DNA of 64,000 nt from Mactra quadrangularis (GCA_025267735.1 CM046309.1:28218702-28282701); one strand, 5' to 3'. Numbered from the stretch's first letter, positions 41,647 to 54,130 are shown. Numbers and translations: made by a program. The notes: generated by a model from the letters alone, not told the origin.

Positions 41647-44600
41647 ATGAAATTGATAGTTCTCCTCTTGGCTCTTTTTATCAGTGGGGGTAAGTTCATT
41701 TTGATTATGTATTGTGCGCTTTTTTTATTTTTTTACTAGTTATAGAAAAGTGTCCAGGAAACCTATAGTGAGAAGAGCTGGCCGTCGTATATATAACCTT
41801 AATATGTGTTGAATATGACGTTAAAAAATTAAACATTCAGAGCATTGAATCAATTTACATAAAATGTGTGTTAGCAAACATATCAGGATCAGCAACCGTT
41901 ATGGTAAAAACACAGACCCACCACACAGCAAAAAAGCAAAGAGGGAGATTTAATTAAGCAAAATTGTCTTTATCTGAACAACGAAGTAAAACAATGAATA
42001 AGATCTGATTTGTCTATCTTTAATATCAACGTTCACGGTCTTTTCTGTAAAATTTTTGTTATATTATGTCTTAGCATTCTGACTATTCGACCATTTATTG
42101 AATGAATAATCTTGGAAGGATTCGTGGAGTTTAGTGATGTTCCGATTATCGCCGATGTCGCCGAAATCGGTTAGAAAAAATATGAGTGAGGATTATCAAT
42201 TACAATTGCCGTGGACGGTGATGTCGCGAAAAAAATAGCCCGTACCTCCGAGAGGTAATTCACTTTCGTCTGCACGCTATAATGTTGGATTCGACAGAAA
42301 AATGTGTTTAAGAACAACTTTTCTTTAAATTATTCTTCCGCGACAATTCATTGACACAAATATTTTTAAAGTCAGGTAAAGTTTAGTTATTTTTGAATGA
42401 CGAGAATTTAGCTACATAAGTTTTGGCATCCAACCGATTATAACCGGAAAGTCTGTCGGTTGAGCCCAACCGATTTCTGCGATTAATCGATTACGGTTTT
42501 TCCAGCCGATTGACATCACGAGTGGAGATCCACCAAGTACAAAGGGTTTATGCTACGCAGTACAGGCGAGGCACGTAACGGTTATGCAAACTTTTTCTTT
42601 TCAAAAACTGACAAGGCTTTGAAAAATCAAAGCGCTGAAGGCACTGAATTTGTTCGGGTTTGAAAAGTGAAATTAGATTTCCGGCTCCAACAAAACATTC
42701 GTTCACAAACAACAGTTCAGTGATATTAGTTTGATAGGTAGACCAACACTGTTCTAGTTCAAAACACTTTATACCATCGACCTATAAATACAACAGGTTA
42801 ACCGGACAGGCGCACACACTACTGATTTTTTCACACAATCACAAGTCAAGGGAGACATACTTAAAACAATTCAATAACTGCCGCTTAAAAGTTATCATTC
42901 ATGCACATTTATTCTACTGCACCTGTAAGTAAAATAAATGAAGTCCACTAATTACACATCATTCAAAGTAATTTACTACGATCTTTAAACTTTTAGAACC
43001 ACTTTAGAACCATTCTATTACATAAGATGATGAAACATCTCTACTGACAACTGGCACAATAGACGGGTCGATACTGAATCGTTGCTACCATTCTTTTACA
43101 TAATATGACATAATCATCCCTACTGAGACGCACAACATAGCAGCAAATATTCTAACGCTAGTTCGAATTACTAGTGTATTAATGCGCCCGTCATAGCAGA
43201 TATTTTTTGAACGACTCTATACATATATACCGATGGACTATCTTTGGATTCGGTAAATTTTCAAAGTGGGAAAGGGTTTGAAATACGGTAAATATATTTG
43301 TTCAGGACTGAAGTCCCGAACAAATAAAAACCAATTCTGTATGCTATATATGGCGCTAAAATTGTTCAGCGGTATTATTCACTGTATATTGGACTACGGT
43401 CGAGACTTTAATCATCGCCTTAACTATCGTGGCTTTGTTCACTTCAACACCTATTAAAGCATATTGTTATGGCATGTGACACTAAGGAAGTACCAAAATG
43501 GCTTCGAAATATGTCCGAGATTATTCATAGTGAATGGCCGAAAAGTTCATACGTTGTATTTTATGACAAGATACAAAGAAAGACACATGGTTGCCGTTGA
43601 TGAGAGATGTTGACATTTAAACTTGTATTTTAAAATATTCACTTTACCCATTTTTTCATCTTTTAGCATTGAGTGAATGTCCGTCACTAGACGACATGGA
43701 TTGTCAGTACTATTTGCCTCTTGATAAAATGGCCTGTAATTTGAAGTCTACATTTATTGAGGTGAATGGGGAGAGATGTGAATCTTGTCCACTATGTGAA
43801 CCATTGCCAGGTAAATATATACATAGTATAGTAGGCGAGGGGTTTTTACTTGTTGATACTCAAAGTCTGGTAACAGGAGGAGGAAAAATTTAGAATATTT
43901 TCAATATTAATTTTATTAAGACTCAATTATTATACTGTCATTATCGATATTAACACTTGTCATGATACTAGATTACGATCTAATTTCTTAATTTTTTGTT
44001 GAAAAAACCATAGAAGGGCTCGAGTATCAACAAACAGAATTAAACTTTCTTTATCAATCTCTGTAAAATCTTATCCCTTTGACCCTTTATTGGTCAATTT
44101 CGTGCTTTTACGCGACCTATAAAATGACCGCCACAGGACTGAAAATACTTGTTTTTACTCTATCTAGTGTAATTTTACCAAGGGAAGTTGCCCTGTGTCC
44201 TTGTTGGTTCCCAGTTGATTGTGTCCGCTATGTCGATGAGGTTTGAAGAGGCGCAGAGCTCTTCATAGCAAGAAAAAATCGTAGTCATTGAGTGCAGTAA
44301 ATGGCACACAATTGTAACGAGATAGTAATACTTTCCATAAATGAGGTCTAAAGTGCTAGTACTTTTTCACACAGTAAAACATGTTATCTTGTCGCCCGTG
44401 GCAGACAACTGGCCTACTACGTGGTTCAATGTTGTTTGTTAGAGATATAATTGACAAAGGATAAACGTATTTAATCGTAACAAATGGTTTGGAAAGGATG
44501 CTATATTGACCCTTTAGGCAACAAGTCATTACCAGTATTAAGTTGTCACATGTTTGAATAATCAAATCATAAGTGTACCTGTCACAATATATGGCGCCCA

Positions 44601-45712
44601 ATCTCAATAACACAATATTTTTATTCTGTGCTATCTTTTACACAACAGAATAATCTATTGTCATGCTTACTCGGATTATCAGCATTTTCTTTTTCTTTTA
44701 TCAATTACTGCTGACTAAGCCAATCAGTTTCCTTTACTCAAATTACCAGTATTCGCCATCTCAAAGTTCGACAACTCTTGTCTATACGAAAAATTGATTA
44801 TCGCCTTTTCATGGTGGGAAATTATCGGGCGCGACATAAAATAGAACCATGATGATCGTATATTGTGAGAAGTGCTGAACCTATCGTAATTATTCTGCTA
44901 TCTCCGTGACCTGCAAATATGTTCATTTGACAAACCCATCGAGTTCAGAGTGGCCACAGTCCTTACGTCAAATTAATCTTTAATAGCATGATTATTATAT
45001 ACTTTACATAAAATTGCTTCTTCTTTACGAATATAAAACATAGCGGGCGTTATTTTACCATATTTCTGCTGCGGGCCGTTATAATGGATAGAGGCCCGCT
45101 GATATGATAGTGGCCCACTGACGTTATATCCAGTCGATATCATTAAACGCTTGTGGCGTTTAATACACGTTGTTATTTTCACGAAGCAAAACAAATTCGG
45201 CACCGAGTAAACCAAATTTAATGCTATTAGTTTAGACCTTTTAAATGTTTATATTAAATTATATTCTTTTGCTTTTACAAAATATTAAGTGTTAAAAATG
45301 TACCTTCGGCTTCGATTTGTTATAGGGCTGACTGGTCGGTCACTATTAGACCAGGAGGCCCTCAGTGGTGTGTACTATTTCTTATATAAAACTCTCTGTA
45401 ACTGACAGATAATGCCATATAAAAACAGTATTATCACTACATTACTGAATTCATTAAGAAAAGTTCAAAAAAAATAATCCCTGCAATTTAAGCTACTCAG
45501 TTGAATATGATTTTAAAAATTGAAATATTTCAGAGGAGGGTTGTACATGTCCAGAAATAAGATGTAACACAGATATCCCAGACAGAATGGATTGTGGAAG
45601 GTTGGACTACATGATGAAAATGATGGTTAATGGAAAAGAATGTGATGCTTGTCAAGTCCATGTTTATGACTGTAATGATTACCCAGATGTCCCACTACTC
45701 CCACCAGCATAA
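41647..45712 (+). CDS. Secreted two-repeat cysteine-rich protein, three exons
   Basis: Coding exons are 41,647-41,689, 43,667-43,810 and 45,534-45,712. Donors G|GTAAGT and G|GTAAAT and acceptors TTTTAG|CA and TTTCAG|AG all fall in phase 1. The joined reading frame gives 121 residues. Exon 1 encodes a signal peptide (MKLIVLLLALFISG). Exons 2 and 3 each encode one cysteine-rich repeat with the pattern C, 9-10 residues, C, 13-15 residues containing VNG, C, two residues, C. Repeat 1 has CNLKSTFIEVNGERCESC and repeat 2 has VNGKECDAC. The tail ends PDVPLLPPA. A TATA box precedes the gene and AATAAA follows at 45,926. The layout suits a small secreted inhibitor or extracellular protein; I cannot assign a known family (antistasin-like is possible but the spacing does not fit well). 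Intron 1 carries a SINE fragment and a hAT-like element. Confidence 0.88.
41742..41838 (+). mobile_element. SINE family 2, 5'-truncated fragment
   Basis: Matches the 3' half of the complete SINE at 54,131-54,347: AAAGTGTCCAGGAAACCTAT, then AGAGCTGGCCGTCGT, then TATGTGTTGAATATGACGTT followed by an A-run. The tRNA-like head is absent, as expected from incomplete reverse transcription. It lies in intron 1 of the cysteine-rich protein gene. Confidence 0.82.
42132..42521. mobile_element. hAT-like non-autonomous element in intron 1
   Basis: 390 bp, starting TAGTGATGTTCCGATTA and ending CGATTGACATCACGA, an imperfect terminal inverted repeat. It is flanked by 8-bp near-identical direct repeats GTGGAGTT (42,124-42,131) and GTGGAGAT (42,522-42,529). 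An 8-bp duplication fits the hAT superfamily. No transposase frame is present. Confidence 0.7.
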
Positions 45713-45925
45713 GGCAATTATATTAAAAAAATGATTATATCTACAAAACAAAACAAAATATATTTTATTTGATGACTTGGGCATCCGAAACATTACTTTG
45801 AATGTGTACAGATTCCAACATTGTATACATAATATTGTGTGAACTTAAAAATTTCATTTATTTTTGTGGACCTTTTTTTGTTTCAGACCAATTTGAAAAA
45901 ACATTGGCTTGTTATTCTACTAATG

Positions 45926-45931
45926 AATAAA
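45926..45931 (+). promoter_or_regulatory. Polyadenylation signal AATAAA
   Basis: AATAAA lies 214 bases after the stop codon of the cysteine-rich protein gene and is the most suitable canonical signal downstream of exon 3. Confidence 0.55.
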
Positions 45932-46634
45932 ACCTACATTCATTATCACTGTTTTTGTGCTTGTTTTATTATCAATTACAACCAAAATAACAACATCAGA
46001 TCGAGAGTAAATACCAGGTGATCAAATCCTACAAAAATAATCACCTCATCTAAAATCGACTTATTTAGTCAAATACATCTGCTTCGATGTTTCCTCAAGC
46101 AAAAACATTTATTTAGTTGCTCAGTATTAGAGAATTCAGGGTATATAGTCACGTGATCTTTAGGGTATGTGTTTTATATGTATGGTGCTTTACACAGCTC
46201 TGACATGTTTGCATTCAATTATATTGCGACTGACAGCCGACTCTCTCACTACCTTAGAATAGGTTACATTCTCTAAATCTTAGCTTTTAACCATCACTTG
46301 AAAATACTGTCACAGTAGGAGCTGACAACTGCTCAATACAATAGTAGAAAGAAGAATTACTGTATAGTAACTATAAGATGAAAAATTTGATCATTTCTGG
46401 ATTCGAGCCTTCTAACACTGAATAGACTTCCAAATTCGGAACAGACTAAGTGTACCAAGACAAAGCTTTTATAGTGTTTATAATTTCACATAACTTCGAA
46501 CTGATTTGTCATGATATTTAAGGTTGAATGTAAATCCATAAAATGTCAAACATTTCAATCACAACTGAGCCTATACATGTATAAGACATCACATTTTATA
46601 AAACTAATCGTGGAAGTGAAAACAATATACTTAC

Positions 46635-46788
46635 TATCCGGGTCTAACGACTTAAGCAAAATTCCCTCCAAAAATGTTTTCTGGAGAATGTTTGCTCGAG
46701 CATGCTGCTTCCAATCCCTACGTAGCTGGGCTTCGTTGTCGTAAAATCGAAATTTTCCTTGAATCTCATGATTGGATCGGTAAGTCAT
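46635..46788 (-). pseudogene. Promoter-less copy of the unidentified first exon (unit B)
   Basis: Matches 26,918-27,071 with three base differences and keeps the donor A|GTAAGT and the ATG of MTYRSNHEIQGKF. Everything upstream of 46,788 is replaced: the sequence jumps from the exon to what in unit A lies at 28,672. The TATA box and the two upstream ATGs are gone. The exon could only be expressed from a new promoter, so I call it a probable pseudogene. Confidence 0.55.
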
Positions 46789-47469
46789 GATTTTCGAAAA
46801 GTGTGACGTACATCGTCATATCTATCAATAAAAAAGATTCTTGAGTACGGATTCGACGTTGAATAGTTTTACAACTGAACCACAGTCACGGCTTTCTAGT
46901 TTAAAGGCATACCAATTGGTTCACTACTAATACATATGTGCAAACTATGATATCTCAAAGGTAGTAATTGTAAGAAAAACAACAATCTTTCGGAATATCG
47001 CTATTGAAGCAACAATATAGGCACGTGTGCTGGCAACATATATCCGCCTATTTGTAATTATGAGTTGTATTTACTGTTGTGCTGATCGATCATTCGGACC
47101 AGATAAAATCATGTATGTCCATCATAGAAATGTTATACATTATACAAATGTAGTTTCTCGAGAAAATAATCCTGCAAATTATGAATACACTGTATAGTGT
47201 ATTTAGATACAGTGTATTTAGCCATTTCTACTTAGGGCATGGTAAGGACTATGCTGTTACATCGCAAACAACTGTTTTGTTTATTTGTTTTGTTTGGTGT
47301 CTCTTTGGATTTTACGTGAAGGAGAGCAGCAGCCTTTGTTCCTTGGTTTTTGAATACGACGGATTTTCGTTGTATAGTCGTAGACCTGCAGTATAGTATA
47401 ATATTATGTCGCACAAAACGAAAGTATGTACATGTAATTGCTTAATCATTGCATTGTGTTATTAAGAAG

Positions 47470-47557
47470 ATAGTATATTGAATATAAAACACTACCAACA
47501 CATAATAATGTTTTTATTGTTTAATAGAAATGACCGTATAGTATTTATTTTTTTTTT
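47470..47557. mobile_element. 88-bp insertion flanked by 12-bp direct repeats
   Basis: Unit B carries 88 extra bases compared with unit A at 29,725. They are bracketed by GTTATTAAGAAG (47,458-47,469) and GTTATTAGGAAG (47,558-47,569), while unit A has a single copy. The insert ends in a T-run, so it may be a short poly(A) retroposon in minus orientation. Confidence 0.6.
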
Positions 47558-47931
47558 GTTATTAGGAAGAAGCATTCATATTAAATGACCTACGACTCCT
47601 ACTATGCCAAGTCGCCAACATATATTTTGCCTAGCATCACTTGTAGAGGTTTCCTTGTTTTATGTATTCCATATAAAGATTCCACTGTTTACTTACAGCC
47701 AAGAATTACACATTGATATTTCATGTTCTTGTCGAAACCTTAATGTTTCTGGGTGTTAGATAGCCAGTAGCGGCTATAAGAACATTTATCAAAACACCTT
47801 TAACAGTTTATATGATTTACATTGTACGAAGAGTTCTAGAACATTTTGACATCATTACGCCGATAGGAAACGTGTTGAACGTGTGTAAATTGAAGTGGGT
47901 TTTGTTAAATTAATCAATGTACTGATAGTAC

Positions 47932-48488
47932 ACACATCAGGTAACCCGCTAAATCGGGCGCTCGAGGCTAATTCGGGCGATATCCAATACGATACATTTT
48001 TGAAATTACAATCGGTGCAACTGCTCCCCGACTTAGCGCTAAATACACAGCAACTTCGCCCAATTTAGTCTCAATTTTATGTACAGTGGAGTAAAACGGC
48101 GATTTCTCGAAAAGTATACAGTTTCAATGGCTGCAAAGTGACATTATAGTAGAAAAGGGACAGCTCTACAAGACAAACACAAAAGTTACACCGTTGGTTA
48201 CAAAAATGTAGGTAAAAATGACCTTAAACTTCAAAAAACGGGTTTTGGATGATTTCTCTGTCTTTAACTTGCATTTTCTCTCTTATTTTTTTGTTTTTAG
48301 AAAATATAAAGCAATGTGCTGAATCGCCAAGCCCAGTCCGACAGATAAGTGCCACTTTTATAACATAAAAGTAAATGTATAAAGAATAATTAACGAAAAT
48401 CTTACACTGACTGAGATTCAAAAATATATCGTATTGGATATCGCCCGAATTAGCCTCGCGCGCCCGGTTTAGCGGGTTATCTGGTGTT
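47932..48488. mobile_element. 557-bp MITE with 73-bp inverted repeats and GTAC duplication
   Basis: The left arm (47,932-48,004) contains TAACCCGCTAAATCGGGCGC and CTAATTCGGGCGATATCCAA. The right arm (48,417-48,488) is its inverse with only a handful of mismatches. The element is flanked by GTAC at 47,928-47,931 and 48,489-48,492. Unit A has one GTAC in the uninterrupted string GATAGTACAGAATTCAGG, giving a clean empty site. No transposase is encoded; the frame on the minus strand at 48,224-48,571 simply reads through it. Confidence 0.9.
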
Positions 48489-49684
48489 GTACAGAATTCA
48501 GGCAATGCAAAGTTCAAAGTTTGCTTGTAAATTTTGACATTATTACGCCTTAGGAAACTTGTTTCAATCACAAGTTGGTGAGCAAAACATTCATACGAAA
48601 TGCCGCTTATTATAATTTATATATTATTATATAATGCTTACATAATTTAATAGTATTAACAAATGTAAAAATATCTATCCATGTGTATGTGCCAAAGAAT
48701 CGAGAATAACTTCCACATAGAGTCAACTGACCACCAAAATATATTCGTCAGACGAATAATATAATGAAAGGTCATTAGAATAATCATGTGATTTGTTGAT
48801 GACTTTTTTAAGTCCAAAATGCTTAATTTTGAATAAACGGAAATAGATCCCTATAATAAGACCCTTCCACCATAAGATCAATGCTTGTCATGGTCTCAAA
48901 AATAAATCTTTCGGTAATATTATTTTCGTTTTTCGTGGCTGATTAAGCTTTGAGTTCTCCAACTTAGTCACGGCTCTCCATGTTGTGAGAACATCTATAC
49001 ATGGACAAAACAATACGTGGAAAGAAATCAGACAAATTTGAGTACAGAGGATGCACTCTTATATGAGTACTAAAGCTTGAACGAAAATCAAAATCTATAT
49101 AGATTCAGATGTTTCTTAATCATCTAGATTTTCTAGTAACAAATTGATTGAGATGATAAGTAAAAGCCCTCTGTTTGCAAGCATCAACCCGTCTTTATAC
49201 TGCATATTGTTATTTATTGGCAATATCGGAATGTAAGCTTCGTTTGATTTTAGATCAATTCTTTAAAAGATCGTCTTCATGCATGTGTCCATCAATCAGT
49301 TCGCTAATAGAGATATTACAAGTTTTATTCATTAATTCGCATCAGTACAAACGTGAGTATTGTTGATTTATGAACAACCTCTATAACAATGTTTGTTGTG
49401 GTTATTTACGTGGTGTTTCAAAAAACTAAATAAGGTCTTTTTTCATAAAAAATCAATCAGTTTCGACACTGACTGTATAAAGACTCAACAATGATGGTGA
49501 CACTTAGTTAATTCTAAAAATTAATTGCCAGGACCTCTTAATATTTTTACTTAATATTGTTAGGAAGTAAGTGACCACTGGTCTCAGACAGCGGGTTGCT
49601 GCTGATGACAGGTGTAAAGCAGAAGGATTTCGTTGGTAGGAAGCCAGATTGGTCACTTCGCGCAGGTGACCGCTGATAGCAGGT
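48489..49684. other. Duplicated non-coding sequence
   Basis: Aligns with 30,086-31,285 of unit A. No gene is supportable. Confidence 0.5.
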
Positions 49685-50890
49685 CGTCCCTTGAGCGCAA
49701 AAAAGATGTAACTCCTTTTTTGACAATTTTACAGGAGAGACAAAAAACATAACCATAAGTTAAATAATTAATAACAGCAAATGATATTTAAACTTCTGTT
49801 TTCAAATAAAAAATCAAATTTGTGGATAAATAAATAAAATTGAGAAAGTTGATAGTTAAAGAGATACTTGATAAAGTTTGAGTAACAACCTTTTTGCGCT
49901 GAAATTCAACATGTTTTTCATTAAAAAGGGGTGCATTAAGGTTGTATCTCATTTAAGAGTTTAAATAATTTTTATATTTATATCATTTTATTTGATGTTT
50001 TGTCACTATTACATTGGCAAATTATAATATATATGATGTGACATGAAGTAAATAACTTCATGTCAAGTTTTTAATCATTGATTAAGGGAAATTTTGATTT
50101 TGAGCGAAATATCTAAATATCTTAACCATTTTTCTTAAATAAAGTCATTTGAACTGATAGTTTCAGATAGTTTCGAATTCCATGTGGCCGACCAAAAATA
50201 TCAACACAGATCTCAAAATTTACAATAACAAAGTAGAAGTAAAAATGTACCCATCATGTACCATCATGGTTTAATTAAGAAGAGTTTTATCCCCATGAAA
50301 TGTTTTTCTCTTCAGAAATATTAATTAAAACAAGTATCTCATTGTCAATAAAATGAATTTCGACAGAAGCGATAATCGATTAATTTATTAAACTTCTTAA
50401 TCGATTGTCTCCCACTTTTACTGAAACAATCGATTATCTATTATAATCATTATTAAATCACTATGTTATGTATAGAAAATATTACAGTTGAACAGAGTAT
50501 GTTCAAATGTTTATTTCAGTTATTACTTTCATAATATACATTGTTTTTTAAGTGATCACAACATATCTATACAGATGTATTTTTAAACTAGTTTATTCAT
50601 ATGTAGGTAAACTATATGAGTTACAACCTCATTGTTGAGAAAAAGTATCTTTGGTATGGAATATTTCAGCGCAAAAAGGTTGTAACTGGTGAGATACAAC
50701 CTTTTTGCGCTGAACAGATTTCCTAAATTTGAGTTACAACCTTTTGACACATTTTGATATTACGGCTTTAAATTTAGACTTTGATCTTCATACTCAATTA
50801 TAGTATGTATATGCACTTACTGACTGAGAAAATGCAAAAAAATGATTTTTGAAAAAAATGGACTTACAACTTTTTTGCGCTCAAGGGACG
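49685..50890. mobile_element. 1,206-bp DNA transposon derivative with AGGT duplication
   Basis: Ends are CGTCCCTTGAGCGCAAAAAA and its inverse, with inverted-repeat similarity extending for about 36 bases. Flanking AGGT occurs at 49,681-49,684 and 50,891-50,894, and unit A has one AGGT at the empty site (TAGCAGGTGACTG). Inside, the terminal-like motif GCGCAAAAAGGTTGTA recurs in both orientations at about 49,885-49,902, 50,667-50,684 and 50,695-50,712. The last two form a perfect 20-bp hairpin. Longer frames are absent, so it must have relied on a foreign transposase. Confidence 0.9.
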
Positions 50891-51673
50891 AGGTGGCTGT
50901 TAATGCAGGTTATACTGTATATTGTTTAACATGGAATTCAGTATTCTAAACTATACAATATTTTTTGTTCAGCATATGTCACATTACAGCTTGGGTCAGA
51001 AAAGTACTTGCGTAACTTTTGGTCAATATTTAGTTCTTTGGGTCAACTGACTGATTCGATCATCTAGTAAACTCGGGTTCACATTGGCAGACAAAAACTA
51101 ATTAATTAACATTAATTAGTTACTAAGAACGAATCACGTCAGAAAATTGATAACATGAAAGACACACGTGATCGCTCTGCATAAAAATTGCACTCTCCGT
51201 GGTTCAGGGACCACAACCATAGGAGCTCTAGTGTAGCTAACTTAATATATTTACGCCACCTGTGTCAAGCGTATTCATAATTCTGAATCAGTTAATTTTC
51301 GTTTAAGTTAATTTTCGTTTAAGTTAAATGCGAGAAATAACTGTCGAGAGATTTGGACACCTACTTTAGTACTTCTGTTTTAAGTCTTTGTTTTCTGAAT
51401 AAACTGTAAAAAACGATCACTTGTAATAAATTCACCAAATTAGAACCTGGGAAATACTTAATCTCTGCTGACATCGGGAGTGCAACACATAATAACAGGC
51501 AGAACGTTCTCTCTAATGGGAGGTCGAATATTTTAAAATGTGTCCATACAGTTCATAAACATAATTCACATACCTGGTTTATTATAATTTTAAACAAGTT
51601 ATTGGTCAATAAAAATAAAGTGAATTTATTCATGTGCCACATCAACTAAATTAAGGGATTGAATCCCATACAT

Positions 51674-51955
51674 AGGCGGATCCAGCGGGGGTCAGGGGGG
51701 TCAGACCCCCCCCCCCTGGAATTTTCAAAATGTACCTGTCCATATGTGTATTTTTTGACTGTAGGTCATTTTTTGTAGCATGAAGCAAATTTTCTCGGTG
51801 CTTAACACAAATTTAATGGTTATGTAGTTTTATTATTAATATATTGCATTATTTTTCTAAAAGTGTATAATTTGGTTGTGGTTCGAAAGTTTGGACCCCC
51901 TCCCCCCGTAGAAAAAGTCCGGCCCACCCCTCAGAAAAAAAATCTTGAACCGCCC
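51674..51955. mobile_element. AGGCGGATCC inverted-repeat element, unit B
   Basis: Counterpart of 32,065-32,360. The left end AGGCGGATCCAGC is intact. The right end has decayed to TTGAACCGCC instead of TGGATCCGCC. The internal C-runs are longer at the left than in unit A. Confidence 0.6.
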
Positions 51956-53239
51956 TTGCCATATCTTTTTTTTAGTTCGATGTTCTGGCAACTGTAATTC
52001 ATTACCTGCACTATTAGAAGTAGTGATTTAAAATGGATGTTCAATTTAATAATTTAGAAAAGAAAATATAGCTAATGACCTATGTATATGTATCAGCTTA
52101 ATAAGAAGAAAATAAAAATAATAACTTAGTTCTAACAGGGATTTTATATAACAGGGATTTGTAACGATAAGTAAATGTAATAGATTTTCATCAAATTTCA
52201 CTGTCGTCGCAATTATTTCGGCCAATACGGAAAACAGGTATGATAGGTTTAAATAAAGATATTCACATGAAATTTTGTACCAGTACCATTCAAATTGACA
52301 TACATGTTAGGAAAAAGTGTTTCTAGATTATTTTAAGGTAAATTACGCTCACAGACTGTTTCACAAAATAATGCATTTTGCCGACGATCTGCCATTTTTG
52401 CCGCATTCTACATCGCCTAAAGTCATATATTCGGTCATAATTTCAACAATTTTTTGTCAAATACTTCAGAAACATTCACAAGTTGCATGAAAGACAAGTA
52501 CAAAAATATAAATCAAGTTTTTAAACCCTGGAATAGTTTGTACAGCCCGCTTCAGCCATTTATAGACAGTGACGACCGACCGAGAAAATTCCAAAAAGCA
52601 CTTCGTTACAAATCTCTGTTATATAGAATTCCTGGTTCTAAGAACTACTACATATACTTAATAGTATGAATATGCCGCCTTTAGTTTGTGAGAAAAAAAA
52701 ATGTTTACTTTGTATCCTCGTCACAATTTATTTGGAGCATGACCTAGTGTACCGCTCGAATGATTTTTGTGAGAAGGACTTGGAGCAACATGTTGATCAA
52801 TACTTTGTTAATTTTGGATTTTACGCCACTAAAAGCTGAATATAAATTGTAATTATATACGATATAATTTAAGTTGTTTCCAGTCCATTTAGCATGGCCA
52901 ATATCAGATGTGGAACAATCCTGCGGAAATTTATTTTGGATTCCTAATGTGAAAATGTTTATCAGTGCCAACAAACTCAACAAAGATCATTCTGCTAGCA
53001 CACAAGCGCGATAACTCTATGGAGAAGAAAATAGGTTATATATACTTGTTATCTCCCCTGAACCATATAAAGTGTTAATAATAATATATATTAAACTGAC
53101 GAAAACAATACGACAAAGGCACAGGCGGCTCTAGCGGGGGTTCAGGAGGATTCGAACCTCCTCTGAAACAGACTATATCCGGAATTCAATTATTTGGGTT
53201 TTCCCCTCTAGTACAAACAAACTTTCACCGTTACTGTGA

Positions 53240-53461
53240 AAAGATGTGTACAAAGAAAAATGGGATTTTATCCATAGTTTGTGCTATTTAGCAATAGTAG
53301 TGTACATGTAGAAAAAATGTGTACAAAGAACAATGGGATTTAATCCATAGTTTGTGTTATTTAGCAATAGTAGTGTACATGTAGAAAAGATGTGTACAAG
53401 GAACAATGGGATTTAATCCATAGTTTGTGATATTTAGCAATAGTAGTGTACATGTAGAAAA
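53240..53461. repeat. 73-bp tandem repeat, three units (unit B)
   Basis: Units start at 53,245, 53,318 and 53,391, the same period and copy number as at 33,576 in unit A. Confidence 0.9.
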
Positions 53462-54130
53462 CTTTGTCTGTACCGGCTGTGCAAAGACGGAAAACCATAA
53501 ATTTGAATTCCGAGTTAGGTCTATTACCAAAATATACCTGTTCATGACTGTTTTAACTATAAACCATTTTTAATGAGCATGAAGCAATTTTTATTCGGCT
53601 TGCTTCAAGTTCATAGCATTAAAAGGCTAGTATGTAATGTGTGTCATTGTAAAATTTCATTCATCTATTCATAGTTCATACAAGTACCCTGCTGATTTAA
53701 TTACTCGATATGTATTCTGTGATCGCCGTTTGTAAATGGATATCCAAATAATCGATCGTGGCCAATGAGTAAAGAGGTACAATGTACTGTAATAAGCAAT
53801 TAAATAAGCGGGGTAAATTTTTGCACCACTGATGGTTGAATTAACTTTAACAATATCGAACAATTGACTTACAGTTCTCATTTTAATGCTAAGATCCATA
53901 CATGAAGAATAAAAGCGACTGCTATGTCGGCGGTTTTATGACGTAGGTCGAATTTCTTTGAATCCATTCTCAACGTAGAATATGAAATAAACTAAAAGCT
54001 TAAAATCGGTCGCTGCCACCGTCGAAATTACTTTTGCTTAATACGAAGAACAAAGCAATTAGGCAACTTTTGACATTACCTATAAATCAACCTAATGATA
54101 AGTTTAAAAATGAGTTTGGTTAAATTATAT

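Larger units (their letters stand above)
26443..46162. repeat. Tandem segmental duplication, unit A
   Basis: Long blocks of this unit align with unit B at an offset of about 19.7 kb. Paired blocks are 26,443-27,075 with 46,163-46,793; 28,672-29,257 with 46,797-47,407; 29,654-30,085 with 47,408-47,931; 30,086-31,285 with 48,489-49,684; 31,285-34,440 with 50,891-54,125; 34,450-35,366 with 54,348-55,230; 35,367-35,545 with 58,845-59,095; 35,551-36,500 with 59,320-60,655; 38,947-39,120 with 61,477-61,675; 39,340-39,660 with 61,683-62,002; 39,655-40,345 with 63,241-63,920; and 41,055-41,135 with 63,928-64,000. The end of A is inferred from where B begins, because the homology of 41,136-46,162 lies outside the window. 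Confidence 0.88.
50895..54122. other. Duplicated non-coding sequence
   Basis: Aligns with 31,285-34,440 of unit A. About 64 bases near 52,932-52,995 are present in B only. No gene is supportable. Confidence 0.5.

Noticed and set aside
48224..48571. 115-codon minus-strand frame in unit B
   Set aside because: Runs through the right arm of a MITE and its flank; no domain and no equivalent frame in unit A.
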